The position numbers were made by a program, and so were the translations under genes. From contig CABSFC010000019.1 in NCBI GenBank assembly GCA_902476875.1, positions 1 through 31,568 of the forward strand: DNA of 31,568 nt. The letters run 5' to 3'. Source of the stretch: an uncultured Oscillibacter sp. GTDB taxonomy: Bacteria; Bacillota; Clostridia; Oscillospirales; Oscillospiraceae. The notes under the pieces are model-generated. The model saw only the letters and a program-made list of their open reading frames with translations, had not been told where the DNA came from and searched no databases. Positions 7,134-15,660 of the stretch are shown here, in pieces. Every line of letters starts with the position of its first letter. The first letter of the stretch is position 1.

Positions 7134-8138
7134 TTGGCTAACAAAATCAAAGACACCGATTACCTGGCAATCTCCGCCCGCATCCGGGCCATGGAGAACG
7201 GCCTGCTGACTCAGGAGCGGATGGAGCAGATCCTGGACGCCCGCACCGACGACGAGGCGGTCAAGATCCTCCAGGAGTGCGGCTATCCCGAGATGGACCC
7301 CACCCGTCCGGAGGCCATGGACGCGGCGCTCTCCGCCGCGCGGGAGGCGACGCTGGCGGATCTTGCCGACAGCGCGCCGGACGCCAGGTATATCGACATT
7401 TTCAAGCTGAAATATGACTATCACAATGTGAAAGCGATCCTGAAAGCGGACGCCATGGGCGCCGACGCCGGCCATATGCTGATGGATATGGGCCGGGTGA
7501 GCGCGGCGGACCTGCGGGAGGCCGTGCGGACCGGCGATCTGGAGGGCCTGCCCGGCCGTCTGGCCGCCGCCGTGGCGGAGGCCAAAGAGGTGCTGGACAC
7601 CACCCGGGATCCCCAGCTCAGCGACATCGTGCTGGACCGCTGGTGCTACCGGGACATGGACGACGTGGCGGAGGACACCGGCAGCGCGTTCCTCCACGGC
7701 TATGTCAAGGCCCAGATCGACGCCGCCAACCTGCGCTCCCTGATCCGGACCATCCGGATGGGGAAGAACGCGGACTTTTTGCGGGGCGTTCTGTTTGAGG
7801 GCGGCGACGTCGACCCCGCCGCGATCCTGAAGATCAGCGCGGGCGGCGGCAGCGGTCTTGCGGAGGTGTACGGCCCCACCCGGTTCCAGGCGGCGGCGGA
7901 GGCCGGCGCCGAGGCGCTGCACGGCGGCCCTCTGACGGAGTTTGAAAAGCTCTGTGACGACGCGGTGGGCGACTACCTCTCCGGGGCGCAGTTCGTGCCC
8001 TTCGGCGAGGCCCCGCTGCTGGGATATCTGGCGGCGCGGGAGACGGAGTACACCAATCTGCGCATCCTGCTGCTGGGACGCAGCACGGGCCTGAGCGCTG
8101 ACGTCATCCGGTCCCGGCTCCGCGCCGGGTATGTGTAA
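7134..8138 (+). CDS. ntpC: V-type ATPase subunit C (d-type connector)
   Basis: 334-residue connector that sits between the rotor ring and the central stalk. It has the repeating helical subdomains of the AC39/d family. Visible segments are DYLAISARIRAMENGLLT at the start, FKLKYDYHNVKAILKAD, and a C-terminal EAPLLGYLAARETEYTNLRILLLGRSTGLSADVIRSRLRAGYV, the standard ending of this subunit. The start is a TTG at 7134 with AAGGAGGAAG about 7 nt upstream; there is no better ATG. The interval from the subunit E stop is 15 nt. Confidence 0.96.
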   Translation: MANKIKDTDYLAISARIRAMENGLLTQERMEQILDARTDDEAVKILQECGYPEMDPTRPEAMDAALSAAREATLADLADSAPDARYIDIFKLKYDYHNVKAILKADAMGADAGHMLMDMGRVSAADLREAVRTGDLEGLPGRLAAAVAEAKEVLDTTRDPQLSDIVLDRWCYRDMDDVAEDTGSAFLHGYVKAQIDAANLRSLIRTIRMGKNADFLRGVLFEGGDVDPAAILKISAGGGSGLAEVYGPTRFQAAAEAGAEALHGGPLTEFEKLCDDAVGDYLSGAQFVPFGEAPLLGYLAARETEYTNLRILLLGRSTGLSADVIRSRLRAGYV

Positions 8139-8150
8139 GGCGGTGAAGTG

Positions 8151-8468
8151 ATGGCTACAACGTATCAAATCGCCGTCATCGGCGATTGGGAATCCGTCAT
8201 GGGATTCCGTGCCCTGGGGCTGGACACCTACCCCGTCACATCCGTGGACGAGGCGAAGGAGAAGGTCCGGGAGCTGGCAAAGACCGACTGCGCGGTGATC
8301 TATCTCACCGAGACCCTGGCCAAGGATATGGGCGACGTGATCTCCCGCTATAAGGACGAGCTGCGTCCCGCCATCATCCTTATCCCCGGCCGGGAGGGGT
8401 CCCCGGGCATCGGCAGGGACAATATCCAGCGGGCCATCGAGCGGGCTGTCGGCGCCGACATTCTGTAA
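8151..8468 (+). CDS. ntpG: V-type ATPase central-stalk subunit F (E. hirae NtpG)
   Basis: 105-residue Rossmann-like subunit that binds the central shaft subunit D. Family features are the start YQIAVIGDWESVMGFRALGLDTYPV, the middle AVIYLTETLAKDMGDVI, and the end ELRPAIILIPGREGSPGIGRDNIQRAIERAVGADIL. I chose the ATG at 8151 over the in-frame GTG at 8148 because of spacing from AAGGCGGTG. It lies 12 nt after subunit C. A 70-nt gap without visible terminator separates it from subunit A. Confidence 0.95.
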   Translation: MATTYQIAVIGDWESVMGFRALGLDTYPVTSVDEAKEKVRELAKTDCAVIYLTETLAKDMGDVISRYKDELRPAIILIPGREGSPGIGRDNIQRAIERAVGADIL

Positions 8469-8538
8469 GGGCGCGGGGCCTGCCCTGTAAGAGAAGCAGC
8501 CTCGGAAGAGAATTTTCCAAGGAAGAAGGTATTCTATT

Positions 8539-10308
8539 TTGAGCGGTAAAGTTGTTAAAGTATCCGGACCGCTGGTCGTGGCCACGGGCCTGTCGGACGC
8601 CAACATGTCCGACGTGGTCCGCGTCGGTCCCCAGCGTCTGATCGGCGAAATTCTGACCATGAAGGGCGACACCGCGTCCATCCAGGTCTACGAGGAGACC
8701 TCCGGCCTGGGCCCCGGCGCTGAAGTCGTCACCACCGGCGCGCCCATGAGCGTGGAGCTCGGCCCTGGTATGATCGAGGGCATCTACGATGGTATCCAGC
8801 GCCCGCTGGAGAAGATCGTGGAGAAGGTGGGCGCCTGCATCACCCGCGGCGTGGAGGTCCCCGCCGTGGACCACGAGAAGAAGTGGGAGTTCACCGCCAC
8901 CGCCAAGGTGGGCGACAAGGTCACCGGCGGCGACATCATCGGCACCGTGCCCGAGACGGCCGTGGTGCTCCACAAGATCATGGTGCCCCCCAACATGAGC
9001 GGCACCATCACCGACATCAAGAGCGGCTCCTTCAACGTGACGGAGACCATCGCCACGCTGAAGACCGGCGACGGCAGGGAAGTGCCCCTGACCATGATCC
9101 AGAAGTGGCCCGTCCGTGTGGGCCGTCCCTATACCAAGAAGTATCCGCCTAAGCGCCCCCTGTGCTCCGGCCAGCGGATCATCGACACCATGTTCCCCAT
9201 CGCCAAGGGCGGCACCGCCGCCGTCCCCGGTCCCTTCGGCTCCGGCAAGACCGTGGTGCAGCACCAGCTGGCCAAGTGGTCCGACGTGGACATCGTGGTC
9301 TACATCGGCTGCGGCGAGCGCGGCAACGAGATGACCGACGTTCTGCGGGAGTTCCCTGAGCTGAAGGACCCCCGCACCGGCGAGTCGTTGATGAAGCGGA
9401 CCGTGCTGATCGCCAACACCTCCGATATGCCCGTGGCCGCCCGTGAGGCGTCCGTCTACACCGGCATCACCATCGCCGAGTATTTCCGCGACATGGGCTA
9501 TGACGTGGCCGTCATCGCCGACTCCACCTCCCGCTGGGCCGAGGCCCTGCGTGAGATGTCCGGCCGTCTGGAGGAGATGCCCGGCGAGGAGGGCTATCCC
9601 GCGTATCTGGCCTCCCGTCTGGCCCAGTTCTACGAGCGCGCCGGCTCCGTGGAGTGCATCGGCTCCGACGAGCGCCGGGGCAGCCTGACCGCCGTTGGCG
9701 CGGTCTCCCCTCCGGGCGGCGACCTGTCCGAGCCTGTGTCCCAGGCCACCATGCGTATCGTCAAGGTGTTCTGGGCCCTGGATTCCTCCCTGGCCTATAA
9801 GCGCCACTTCCCGGCCATCAACTGGCTGACCTCCTACTCCCTGTATCTGGACACTCTGAAGCCCTGGTTCGATGAGAACTTCGGCCCGGAGTTCATGCAG
9901 AACCGTGGTCAGGCCATGAGCATCCTGCAAAGCGAGTCCAGCCTGAACGAGATCGTCCAGCTGGTCGGTAAGGACGCCCTGTCCCCCGCGGACCAGCTGA
10001 CCCTGGAGGTCGCCCGTATGATCCGCGAGGATTTCCTGCAGCAGAACGCCTTCACCGATATCGACGGCTACTCCAGCTATGACCGGCAGGAGAAGCTGCT
10101 GGCCATCGTCCTCAGCTACGACAAGCTGTGCCGCGCCGCCATCGCCAAGGGCGCGCCTGTCATGAAGCTGTTTGACATTCCGGCACGCGAGAAGATCGGC
10201 CGTGCCAAGAGCGTGCCCGTGGAGGAGTACGAACAGGCCTACGCGCAGATCGAGGCTGAGATGGAGCAGCAGATCGAAGCTGTTGCCGCCCAGGGAGGTG
10301 AGCTGTAA
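8539..10308 (+). CDS. ntpA: V-type ATPase catalytic subunit A
   Basis: 589-residue catalytic subunit that binds and hydrolyses (or makes) ATP. Domain order is an N-terminal beta-barrel (KVVKVSGPLVVATGLSDANM), the A-type-specific bulge domain near residues 110-190 (barrel-like GTVPETAVVLHKIMVPPNMSGTI), then the nucleotide domain. It has P-loop GPFGSGKT at residues 231-238 (K237), GCGERGNEMTDVLREFPEL with the catalytic glutamate, and DSTSRWAEALREMSGRLEEMPGEEGYPAYLASRLAQFYERAG. The start codon is a TTG at 8539 behind GGAAGAAGG; the protein starts directly at the expected barrel. The stop overlaps the subunit B start by one base (TAATG). Confidence 0.98.
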   Translation: MSGKVVKVSGPLVVATGLSDANMSDVVRVGPQRLIGEILTMKGDTASIQVYEETSGLGPGAEVVTTGAPMSVELGPGMIEGIYDGIQRPLEKIVEKVGACITRGVEVPAVDHEKKWEFTATAKVGDKVTGGDIIGTVPETAVVLHKIMVPPNMSGTITDIKSGSFNVTETIATLKTGDGREVPLTMIQKWPVRVGRPYTKKYPPKRPLCSGQRIIDTMFPIAKGGTAAVPGPFGSGKTVVQHQLAKWSDVDIVVYIGCGERGNEMTDVLREFPELKDPRTGESLMKRTVLIANTSDMPVAAREASVYTGITIAEYFRDMGYDVAVIADSTSRWAEALREMSGRLEEMPGEEGYPAYLASRLAQFYERAGSVECIGSDERRGSLTAVGAVSPPGGDLSEPVSQATMRIVKVFWALDSSLAYKRHFPAINWLTSYSLYLDTLKPWFDENFGPEFMQNRGQAMSILQSESSLNEIVQLVGKDALSPADQLTLEVARMIREDFLQQNAFTDIDGYSSYDRQEKLLAIVLSYDKLCRAAIAKGAPVMKLFDIPAREKIGRAKSVPVEEYEQAYAQIEAEMEQQIEAVAAQGGEL

Positions 10309-11693
10309 TGATTCGTGAATACAAAACCGTAGAAGAGATCGTCAGCCCGCTGATGATGGTCCGCATGGTGGAGAACGTCACCTATGACGAACTGGTGGAG
10401 GTGGAGCTGCACGACGGCTCCATCCGCCGGGGCAAGGTGCTGGAGGTCAACGGCGACACCGCCGTGGTCCAGCTGTTCGAATCCGCCGCCGGCATCAACC
10501 TGGCGGACGCCAAGGTCCGCTTCCTAGGCCACCCGCTGCAGCTGGGCGTGTCCGGCGACATGCTGGGCCGCGTGTTCAACGGCATGGGCCAGCCCATCGA
10601 CGGCGGCCCCGACATCCTGGCGGAGGAGTACCGGGACATCAACGGCCTGCCCATGAACCCCGCCGCCCGGGACTACCCCAACGAGTTCATCCAGACCGGC
10701 GTTTCCACCATCGACGGCCTGAACACCCTGGTCCGCGGTCAGAAGCTGCCCATTTTCTCCGGCTCCGGCCTGCCCCACGCCAACCTGGCGGCGCAGATCG
10801 CCCGTCAGGCCAAGGTGCTGGGCGACGAGGCGGCCAACTTCGCCGTCGTGTTCGCCGCCATCGGCATCACCTTCGAGGAGTCCGAGTTCTTCGTCAGCGA
10901 GTTCCGCCGCACCGGCGCCATCGACCGTACCGTGCTGTTCTCCAACCTGGCCAACGACCCGGCCGTCGAGCGTATCAGCACCCCCCGTATGGCCCTGACC
11001 GCCGCCGAGTATCTGGCCTTTGAGAAGGGCATGCACGTGCTGGTCATCATGACCGACATCACCAACTACGCCGAGGCCCTGCGTGAGGTCTCCGCCGCCA
11101 AGAAGGAGGTCCCGGGCCGCCGCGGCTTCCCTGGCTACCTGTACACCGACCTGGCGACGCTGTACGAGCGCGCTGGCCGCCGGCTGGGCAACCCCGGCTC
11201 CATCACCCTGATCCCCATCCTGACCATGCCCGAGGACGACAAGACCCACCCCATCCCCGACCTGACCGGCTATATCACCGAGGGCCAGATCATCCTCAGC
11301 CGCGCGCTGTACCGCCAGGGCATCCATCCCCCCGTGGACGTGCTGCCCAGCCTTAGCCGTCTGAAGGATAAGGGCGTCGGCAAGGGCAAGACCCGGGAGG
11401 ACCACGCGGACACCATGAACCAGCTGTTCGCCGCGTACTCCACCGGCAAGGACAACAAGGAGCTGATGTCCATCCTGGGCGAGGCCGCCCTGACCCCCAC
11501 CGACCTGCTGTATGCCAAGTTCGCCGACGAGTTCGAGCGCCGCTACGTCAACCAGGGCTACGAGGAGAACCGCTCCATCGAGGAGACCCTGGACCTGGGC
11601 TGGGAGCTGCTGAGCATCCTGCCCAAGGCGGAGCTGAAACGTATCAAACCTGCGCTGATTGAAAAGTACTGGCCGAAGAAAGACGAGAATTGA
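10308..11693 (+). CDS. ntpB: V-type ATPase regulatory subunit B
   Basis: 461-residue non-catalytic partner of subunit A in the A3B3 head. It shows the B-type features: the barrel start REYKTVEEIVSPLMMVRMVENVTYDELVEVEL, then SGDMLGRVFNGMGQPIDGGP, the degenerate nucleotide site with PIFSGSGLPHANLAAQIARQA in place of a P-loop lysine, and MTDITNYAEALREVSAAKKEVPGRRGFPGYLYTDLATLYERAGR. This arrangement separates B from both A and the F-type beta subunit. Length is typical. Its ATG shares one base with the subunit A stop, ensuring near-equal translation of the two head subunits. Confidence 0.98.
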   Translation: MIREYKTVEEIVSPLMMVRMVENVTYDELVEVELHDGSIRRGKVLEVNGDTAVVQLFESAAGINLADAKVRFLGHPLQLGVSGDMLGRVFNGMGQPIDGGPDILAEEYRDINGLPMNPAARDYPNEFIQTGVSTIDGLNTLVRGQKLPIFSGSGLPHANLAAQIARQAKVLGDEAANFAVVFAAIGITFEESEFFVSEFRRTGAIDRTVLFSNLANDPAVERISTPRMALTAAEYLAFEKGMHVLVIMTDITNYAEALREVSAAKKEVPGRRGFPGYLYTDLATLYERAGRRLGNPGSITLIPILTMPEDDKTHPIPDLTGYITEGQIILSRALYRQGIHPPVDVLPSLSRLKDKGVGKGKTREDHADTMNQLFAAYSTGKDNKELMSILGEAALTPTDLLYAKFADEFERRYVNQGYEENRSIEETLDLGWELLSILPKAELKRIKPALIEKYWPKKDEN

Positions 11694-11706
11694 GGAGGGG
11701 TGAGCC

Positions 11707-12414
11707 ATGGCGAATATCACGGTAAGCCCTACCCGTATGGAGCTCACCCGCCTGAAAGGCAAGCTGCGCACCGCCCAGCGGGGCCACAAGCTGCTGAAGG
11801 ACAAGCGGGATGAGCTGATGAAGCAGTTTCTGGACACGGTGCGGGAGGTCCGTACTCTCCGTGCCGAGGTGGAGGAGGATCTGATGAAGGTGCACAAGTC
11901 CTTCACCGTCGCCTCCGCCCTGATGAGTTCCGAGGCCCTGGAGCAGGCCCTGCTCTATCCCAAGCAGAGCGTGGAGCTGACCATGACCTTCCAGAACATC
12001 ATGTCCGTCAACGTCCCTGTGTACGACTTCCAAACCAAGACCCGCTCCGATTCCGACATCTATCCCTACGGCTTCGCGGCCACCTCCGGCGAGCTGGATA
12101 CCGCCGTGGACGCCCTGGGCCATGTGTTCCGTAAGATGCTGAAGCTGGCGGAGATCGAGAAATCCGCCCAGCTGATGGCGGAGGAGATCGAAAAGACCCG
12201 CCGCCGCGTCAACGCGCTGGAGTACGTGATGATCCCCAACACCCAGGAGGCCATCCGCTATATCAACATGAAGCTGGATGAAAACGACCGTGCGACCACC
12301 ATCCGTCTGATGAAGGTGAAGGACATGATCCTGAAGCAGTCCCTGGAGGAGAAGCGGGCTGAGAGCGCCAGAGCCATTGAGGCGTTCAGTGCCGCGCAGG
12401 AGCAGCAGGCATAA
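11707..12414 (+). CDS. ntpD: V-type ATPase central-shaft subunit D
   Basis: 235-residue rotor shaft. Two long helices flank a short middle: the N-terminal TRMELTRLKGKLRTAQRGHKLLKDKRDELMKQF is the family signature, and the C-terminal helix runs through EIEKTRRRVNALEYVMIPNTQEAIRYINMKLDENDRATTIRLMKVKDMIL. It turns within the A3B3 head and binds subunit F. It starts 14 nt after subunit B behind GAGGGGTGAG and is the last gene of the operon, followed by a strong terminator. No NtpH or NtpJ-like K+ transporter gene follows, unlike in E. hirae. Confidence 0.97.
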   Translation: MANITVSPTRMELTRLKGKLRTAQRGHKLLKDKRDELMKQFLDTVREVRTLRAEVEEDLMKVHKSFTVASALMSSEALEQALLYPKQSVELTMTFQNIMSVNVPVYDFQTKTRSDSDIYPYGFAATSGELDTAVDALGHVFRKMLKLAEIEKSAQLMAEEIEKTRRRVNALEYVMIPNTQEAIRYINMKLDENDRATTIRLMKVKDMILKQSLEEKRAESARAIEAFSAAQEQQA

Positions 12415-12440
12415 GCCAACCAGCCGCTGTACAAGGAGCA

Positions 12441-12478
12441 GCGGAGCGGCCCACCCGGGCCGCTCCGCTTTTCTGTTT
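12441..12478 (+). terminator. Intrinsic terminator of the V-ATPase operon
   Basis: Perfect 12-bp stem GCGGAGCGGCCC (12441-12452) / GGGCCGCTCCGC (12457-12468), loop ACCC, then TTTTCTGTTT. Confidence 0.92.
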
Positions 12479-12506
12479 AGAAATTGTCGGTTAGTTTCAT
12501 AAAACC

Positions 12507-12535
12507 TTGACAAATGCCGCCATTTGGAATAGATT
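12507..12535 (+). promoter_or_regulatory. Sigma-A promoter of the flavodiiron gene
   Basis: -35 TTGACA (12507-12512, perfect), 17-bp spacer, -10 TAGATT (12530-12535, 4 of 6). The start codon lies about 35 nt past the predicted start site. Confidence 0.72.
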
Positions 12536-12576
12536 ATTGGTTGGTGAAAAACTTGCAAAAAAGGAGAATCGAAGCT

Positions 12577-13782
12577 ATGTATTGCACGCAGTCGGTAACC
12601 TCGGATATCCTGTTCGTCGGCGCGTCTGACCGCCGTCTGGCGCTGTTTGAAAATGTATTTCCCATCCCGCGGGGTGTTTCCTATAACTCCTATCTGGTGC
12701 TGGATGAAAAGACCGTCCTGCTGGACACCGTGGACAAGGCGGCGGGGGACCGCTTCCTGGAAAACCTAGCCCACGGCCTGAACGGCCGCCCGCTGGATTA
12801 TGTGGTGGTGAACCACATGGAGCCGGACCACTGCGCCACGCTGGGCGAGGTCCTGCGGCGGTATCCCGAGGCCCAGGTGGTGGGCAATGCCAAGACCTTC
12901 ACCATGATCGGCCAGTTCTTCGACATTGACCTGACTGGGCGCACCGTGACGGTGAAGGAGGGGGACACCCTCAACACCGGGCGGCATACCTTCACATTCG
13001 TCATGGCCCCCATGGTCCACTGGCCGGAGGTCATGGTGACCTATGATTCCACGGACAAGGTCCTGTTCTCCGCCGACGCTTTCGGGACATTTGGCGCGCT
13101 GAACGGCAACATTTTTGCCGATCAGGTGAACTTTGAGCGGGATTGGCTGGACGATGCCCGGCGGTATTACACCAACATTGTAGGTAAGTACGGCGTACAG
13201 GTCCAGGCTCTTCTGAAAAAGGCCGCCGGACTGGACATCGCGTATATCTGTCCCCTCCATGGCCCCATCTGGCGGGAGAACCTTGACTGGTTCATCGAAA
13301 AGTACCAGCGATGGAGTACATACACGCCGGAGAGCCGGAGTGTGGCGGTTTTCTGCGGTTCTGTCTACGGCAACACTGAAAACGCCGCTGAGATTTTGGC
13401 GAACCGGCTGGCGGAGAAGGGCGTCCGGGATATCGCCCTGTACGACATCTCCCGGACCGACGTCTCTGAGCTGGTCAGCGAGGCGTTCCGGTGCAGCCAT
13501 CTGGTGCTGGCCTCCGCCACCTATAACGGCGCGATCTTCACGCCCATGGAAAACCTGCTGCTGGATTTGAAGGCCCACAGCCTGCAAAACCGCACGGTGG
13601 CCTTCATCGACAACGGCACCTGGTCCGCCCAGGCGGCCCGGCAGATGGGCGACATCGTCGGCGCTATGAAGAACATGACGGTGCTGGAGGGCGCGGTCAG
13701 CCTGAAATCCTCCGTGAAAGCGGACAAGCGGGCGGCGCTGGAAGCCCTGGCGGACGCCCTGGCGGCGGATGTTCTGGAGTAA
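12577..13782 (+). CDS. Class A flavodiiron protein (oxygen/NO reductase, FprA/ROO-like)
   Basis: 401-residue cytoplasmic enzyme that reduces O2 to water and/or NO to N2O, protecting anaerobes. Residues 1-250 form the metallo-beta-lactamase-like diiron domain with a complete ligand set: H80, E82, D84, H85, H148, D167 and H228. Residues 255-401 form the FMN-binding flavodoxin domain (FCGSVYGNTENAAE phosphate loop; SATYNGAIF; DNGTWS). There is no fused rubredoxin, so electrons come from a separate donor. I set the start at 12577, where AAAGGAG sits at good spacing; the open frame upstream overlaps the promoter. Whether it prefers O2 or NO cannot be read from the sequence. It is monocistronic. 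Confidence 0.96.
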   Translation: MYCTQSVTSDILFVGASDRRLALFENVFPIPRGVSYNSYLVLDEKTVLLDTVDKAAGDRFLENLAHGLNGRPLDYVVVNHMEPDHCATLGEVLRRYPEAQVVGNAKTFTMIGQFFDIDLTGRTVTVKEGDTLNTGRHTFTFVMAPMVHWPEVMVTYDSTDKVLFSADAFGTFGALNGNIFADQVNFERDWLDDARRYYTNIVGKYGVQVQALLKKAAGLDIAYICPLHGPIWRENLDWFIEKYQRWSTYTPESRSVAVFCGSVYGNTENAAEILANRLAEKGVRDIALYDISRTDVSELVSEAFRCSHLVLASATYNGAIFTPMENLLLDLKAHSLQNRTVAFIDNGTWSAQAARQMGDIVGAMKNMTVLEGAVSLKSSVKADKRAALEALADALAADVLE

Positions 13783-13820
13783 ACGGGCCGTTCTCCGCGG
13801 CAAAGGAATATGCTTAAAAA

Positions 13821-13849
13821 ACTGCGCGGCTTAGCCGCGCAGTTTTTTC
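13821..13849. terminator. Bidirectional terminator between the flavodiiron gene and asnA
   Basis: Perfect 10-bp stem ACTGCGCGGC (13821-13830) / GCCGCGCAGT (13834-13843) with loop TTA. It has a T-run on the plus side and an A-run before the stem, so it can end both the plus-strand flavodiiron transcript and the convergent minus-strand asnA transcript. Between it and asnA lie about 140 nt with a GC-rich imperfect hairpin (about 13900-13928) and nothing else I can name. Confidence 0.88.
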
Positions 13850-13987
13850 GTATTTTGCTGTCGGACGCTGGACTGGCTCTGGGAGGGCTTGAGCGGCCTG
13901 CCCCACCGCCGCGCTGGCGGCGGGCAGAATGGCGGTTTGCGCCTCCCGGCATTGCGGCGCGGGACCGCGTTGGAAATGGCAAATGTA

Positions 13988-14995
13988 TTACAGCAGGGTG
14001 ATGCCGGCCTTTTCGCATGCCTCCACAGTTTCCCGGTCCCACAGGCTGGCCTGGACCTCGCCGATGTGGCAGGTGCCCAGCAGCAGCATACACAGCCGGG
14101 ACTGGCCGATGCCGCCGCCGATGGACTGGGGCAACTCGCCCTTTAACAGCATCTGGTGGAAGGGGAGCTGGCGGCGGTAGTCGCAGCCCGCGGCGGTCAG
14201 CTGGCGGTCCAGGGCGGCGGCGTCCACCCGGATACCCATGGAGGAGACCTCGTAGCTGCGCTCCAGCACCGGGTTCCACATCAGGATGTCGCCGTTCAGC
14301 TCCCAATCGTCGTAGTCCGGGGCACGGCCATCGTGCCGGATGCCGGAGCGCAGGGTCTTGCCGATCTGCATCAGGAAGACGGTGTGGCGCTCCCGGCAGA
14401 TCTCACACTCCCGCTCGTTGGGGGTCAGGTCGGGGAAGCGGTCCTCCAGCTCCTGGGTGGTGATGAAATACACATCCCGGTCCGGCCTGAAGGTCAGCAC
14501 GGGGAAGGCGTTCCGCAAAGCCGTGGCGGTGTCGCAGATGCAGCCCACGATGTCCTGGACCGTGTCCTTCAAATACTCCACAGTACGGTTCTGGGGGTCG
14601 ATGTGCTTCTCCCAGTCCCACTGATCCACGTAGATGGAGTGGAGGTTGTCCACCTCCTCGTCCCGGCGGATGGCGTTCATATCGGTGTACAGTCCAGTGC
14701 CCAGCTTGAACTCGTAACGCTTCAGCGCCAGGCGCTTCCACTTCGCCAGGGAGTGGACCACCTGTCCGTCGGTCCCCACGTCGGGGATGTCGAAGGAGAC
14801 GGGGCGCTCCACGCCGTTCAGATCGTCGTTCAATCCGGTCTTGCCGTCCACGAACAGGGGGGCGGAGACCCGGTGCAGGTTCAGGCGGACCGTCAGGTTG
14901 TGCTGGAAGTCCGCGTGGATCAGCTCAATGGCGCGCTGGAGCTCGTTGTTGGTCAGCGGCATCCTATAGCCGGCGGGAATGGTCAGTTTGCTCAT
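13988..14995 (-). CDS. asnA: Aspartate--ammonia ligase (asparagine synthetase A)
   Basis: 335-residue class II synthetase-like enzyme that makes asparagine from aspartate, ammonia and ATP. The family sequences are clear: KTGLNDDLNGVERPVSFDIPD, AKWKRLALKRYEF, DMNAIRRDEEVDNLHSIYVDQWDWEKHI, and near the end SIGGGIGQSRLCMLLLGTCHIGEVQASLW. Length matches the E. coli enzyme. The ATG at 14995 has AAAGGACTG about 12 nt upstream, a slightly long spacing. It is the last gene of gltX-spoIIM-asnA (38-nt gap upstream). The pairing with gltX keeps two Glu/Asp-family amino acid genes together. No T-box was seen for this unit. Confidence 0.97.
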   Translation of the reverse strand: MSKLTIPAGYRMPLTNNELQRAIELIHADFQHNLTVRLNLHRVSAPLFVDGKTGLNDDLNGVERPVSFDIPDVGTDGQVVHSLAKWKRLALKRYEFKLGTGLYTDMNAIRRDEEVDNLHSIYVDQWDWEKHIDPQNRTVEYLKDTVQDIVGCICDTATALRNAFPVLTFRPDRDVYFITTQELEDRFPDLTPNERECEICRERHTVFLMQIGKTLRSGIRHDGRAPDYDDWELNGDILMWNPVLERSYEVSSMGIRVDAAALDRQLTAAGCDYRRQLPFHQMLLKGELPQSIGGGIGQSRLCMLLLGTCHIGEVQASLWDRETVEACEKAGITLL

Positions 14996-15033
14996 ATGTC
15001 ACAACAGTCCTTTATCTGAGATTTGAAAGGGAT

Positions 15034-15660
15034 TTAGAAAAACAGGGAGGTCAGCGCCGGGGTGACGTAGGCCTCCAGCACGGCGGCAGCCGCCAGCAGG
15101 GGGATGTGCGCCAACAGCAGCATGCGGGAAATCAGCACCAGACAGTCCCACACGTGGAGGGCGTTTTCCTGCCTGCGGCAGCGGCGGGTCAGCTGGCCGC
15201 AGACATACAGGCCCATGGCGAAAGCCAGGATCAGGGCGGGCAGCTCCAGGATGCCGTGGGGCACCAGGGCGGCGAGATAGAGGAGGATGGAATGGCCCTC
15301 CGCCACATACCAGGCCGCCAGGACGCCCAGCAAGATGGCGTTGACGCCCAGGGCCAGCGCCGGCAGCTGGAGGAAGGGAAGCAGTCCATAGACCATGGTG
15401 AAAGCGCAGGCCCGCAGGTTGTTGGAGAAGATGCCCACGGCGGAGAGGCTGCCGTCCTCCCGGACGGCGCCGGAGCTGCTGACGGTGTTCAGCGCCAGCG
15501 TCACCAGCCGCTCCCGCAGGTCCGGCAGGACCGTGCAGGCAATAAAGCCAATGACCGCCAGCAGGCAGAAAGCGATGGCGGAGCGCCTGACCTCGCCGCC
15601 CAGCCCGTCGCGCCAGGCGGTTTTCAGGCCGTCGAGCTGGTACTTGAGGACGCCTTTCAT
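15034..15660 (-). CDS. SpoIIM-family (DUF95) membrane protein
   Basis: 208-residue integral membrane protein with about five hydrophobic segments. The conserved core of the SpoIIM/DUF95 family is visible: FSNNLRACAFTMVYGLLPFLQLPALALGVNAILLG, followed by LAALVPHGILELPALILAFAMGL (the 'PHGIlELPA' hallmark). True SpoIIM belongs to the engulfment machinery with SpoIID and SpoIIP. Here the gene is not near spoIID/P and overlaps gltX by 4 nt (ATGA), so it may be a housekeeping paralogue rather than the sporulation protein. The start is fixed by this overlap; the open frame further upstream is a shadow of gltX. Confidence 0.85.
   Translation of the reverse strand: MKGVLKYQLDGLKTAWRDGLGGEVRRSAIAFCLLAVIGFIACTVLPDLRERLVTLALNTVSSSGAVREDGSLSAVGIFSNNLRACAFTMVYGLLPFLQLPALALGVNAILLGVLAAWYVAEGHSILLYLAALVPHGILELPALILAFAMGLYVCGQLTRRCRRQENALHVWDCLVLISRMLLLAHIPLLAAAAVLEAYVTPALTSLFF

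Noticed and set aside
6852..9930. Long minus-strand open frames opposite the V-ATPase genes (609 and 516 codons)
   Set aside because: They are antisense shadows of ntpE, ntpC, ntpG and ntpA, with no ribosome site or recognisable motif.
13895..13930. A GC-rich imperfect hairpin between the flavodiiron gene and asnA, first considered as a second terminator
   Set aside because: There is no T-run on either strand, and the 13821-13849 terminator already serves both genes.
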